This document shows positions 49,835 to 50,066 of a stretch of 50,066 nucleotides of DNA, one piece after another. This DNA is from Streptomyces flaveus. GTDB lineage: Bacteria > Actinomycetota > Actinomycetes > Streptomycetales > Streptomycetaceae. The DNA lies in contig NZ_BMPQ01000005.1 of assembly GCF_014647675.1 (NCBI RefSeq), forward strand, positions 38,294 through 88,359. Reading direction: 5' to 3'. A model generated the notes under the pieces. That model was not told where the DNA came from. It saw only the letters and a list, made by a program, of their open reading frames with translations, and did not search any database. Position 1 is the first letter of the stretch; the number at the start of each line of letters is the position of its first letter. The position numbers and the translations under genes are program-made.

Positions 49835-50066
49835 TCACGTCACGCTGCCTTCGCCTGGACGGCGGGTTCTGGGCTGGGCCGCGCCCTGGCGGCAACTTCC
49901 GAGTGGCGGCGCGGCCGCCGGTACCGCGGGAGGCGATGCCGCGCGGCTTGACGTCGACCGGCCCGCCGCAGCCGCCGGACTCCTCCCGATATCACGCTGT
50001 ACGGCAGCCAGGACGGTGTCGGCATCCTGCTCAGCCACCAGGAGGCACAGGCCACAGACGGGTCGG
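49835..50066 (-). other. Possible partial coding region at the right edge
   Basis: The minus strand is open from the edge to a stop at 49835 and reads CGLCLLVAEQDADTVLAAVQ, RDIGRSPAAAAGR, then an Ala/Pro/Arg-rich tail. The first part is codon-like and may be the end of a gene beyond the window; the tail looks non-coding. I do not recognise it. Confidence 0.3.

Overview
The window is high-GC actinobacterial DNA, almost certainly from a Streptomyces or close relative. Third codon positions are strongly G/C-rich, starts are often GTG, and many products belong to families typical of that genus (DUF4232, DUF5990, DUF397, DUF6183, SCO4225-type, GPP34, Gly/Ser-linked Ser/Thr kinase, IS3 and IS5 relics). 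It looks like accessory chromosome rather than a core region: there are no ribosomal, replication or central-metabolism genes, but many TetR regulators with their targets, transporters, redox enzymes, toxin-antitoxin genes and broken mobile-element or integration relics.

Layout. 1-5 kb: a DHA2 drug exporter and a GPP34 protein, divergent from a TetR gene, with a second paralogous TetR in tandem; both TetR promoters carry the same TGTCACTnAGTGACA-type operator. A decayed vapBC pair follows (4.9-5.2 kb). 5.2-8.1 kb: a DUF4232 lipoprotein divergent from a membrane-anchored HTH protein, then a DUF5990 protein behind a heptamer tandem repeat. 8.2-15.9 kb: a small membrane protein, NTF2-like protein, zinc dehydrogenase, DHA2 transporter, LtrA protein, NAD(P)-dependent reductase and GtrA protein; three promoters here share a TTGCTTGA/TCAAGCAA operator family and form a candidate local regulon whose regulator is not visible. 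16-21 kb: an accessory stretch with gene fragments, a TetR/NTF2-like pair with a clear operator, a nonsense-mutated XRE/DUF5919 regulator, the 3' half of a tRNA-Ser (likely an attachment-site scar) and three copies of a 27-bp sequence. 21-25 kb: an intact PIN toxin/antitoxin pair with a perfect palindrome in its promoter, an aromatic FAD hydroxylase, TerB behind a 5'-terminal hairpin, and a PlsC acyltransferase. 25.3-29.5 kb: a small hypothetical, a CPBP protease and an ECF sigma / putative anti-sigma / acyltransferase operon. 29.5-32.3 kb: a broken polymorphic-toxin tail coupled by an ATGA overlap to a DUF6183 protein and followed by two more small acidic proteins, a candidate orphan immunity cluster. 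32.4-38.8 kb: a Na+/solute symporter with a Gly-Tyr repeat tail, a Tat-exported L-glutamate-oxidase-like enzyme, an AT-richer scar with a truncated TnsA-like gene, and a TetR/DUF1772 pair with two CTAGCnnnGCTAG operators. 39.0-41.9 kb: a complete IS3 element between fragments of two unrelated genes, then DUF397, GNAT and SCO4225-type genes. 42-48.6 kb: a DUF4333 protein plus ABC ATPase plus FtsX-like permease operon, divergent from a sensor kinase with no adjacent response regulator, and a membrane Ser/Thr kinase. 48.6-50.07 kb: fragments only (a second GtrA, an IS5-type transposase, a regulator tail).

How the genes work together. The recurring theme is small regulated efflux or detoxification modules (repressor plus transporter or redox enzyme) and envelope sensing (membrane HTH, ECF sigma, histidine kinase, Ser/Thr kinase, BceAB/MacB-like ABC system), interspersed with scars of integration, transposition and toxin turnover. 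Names rest on motif recognition by eye; no database search was possible.
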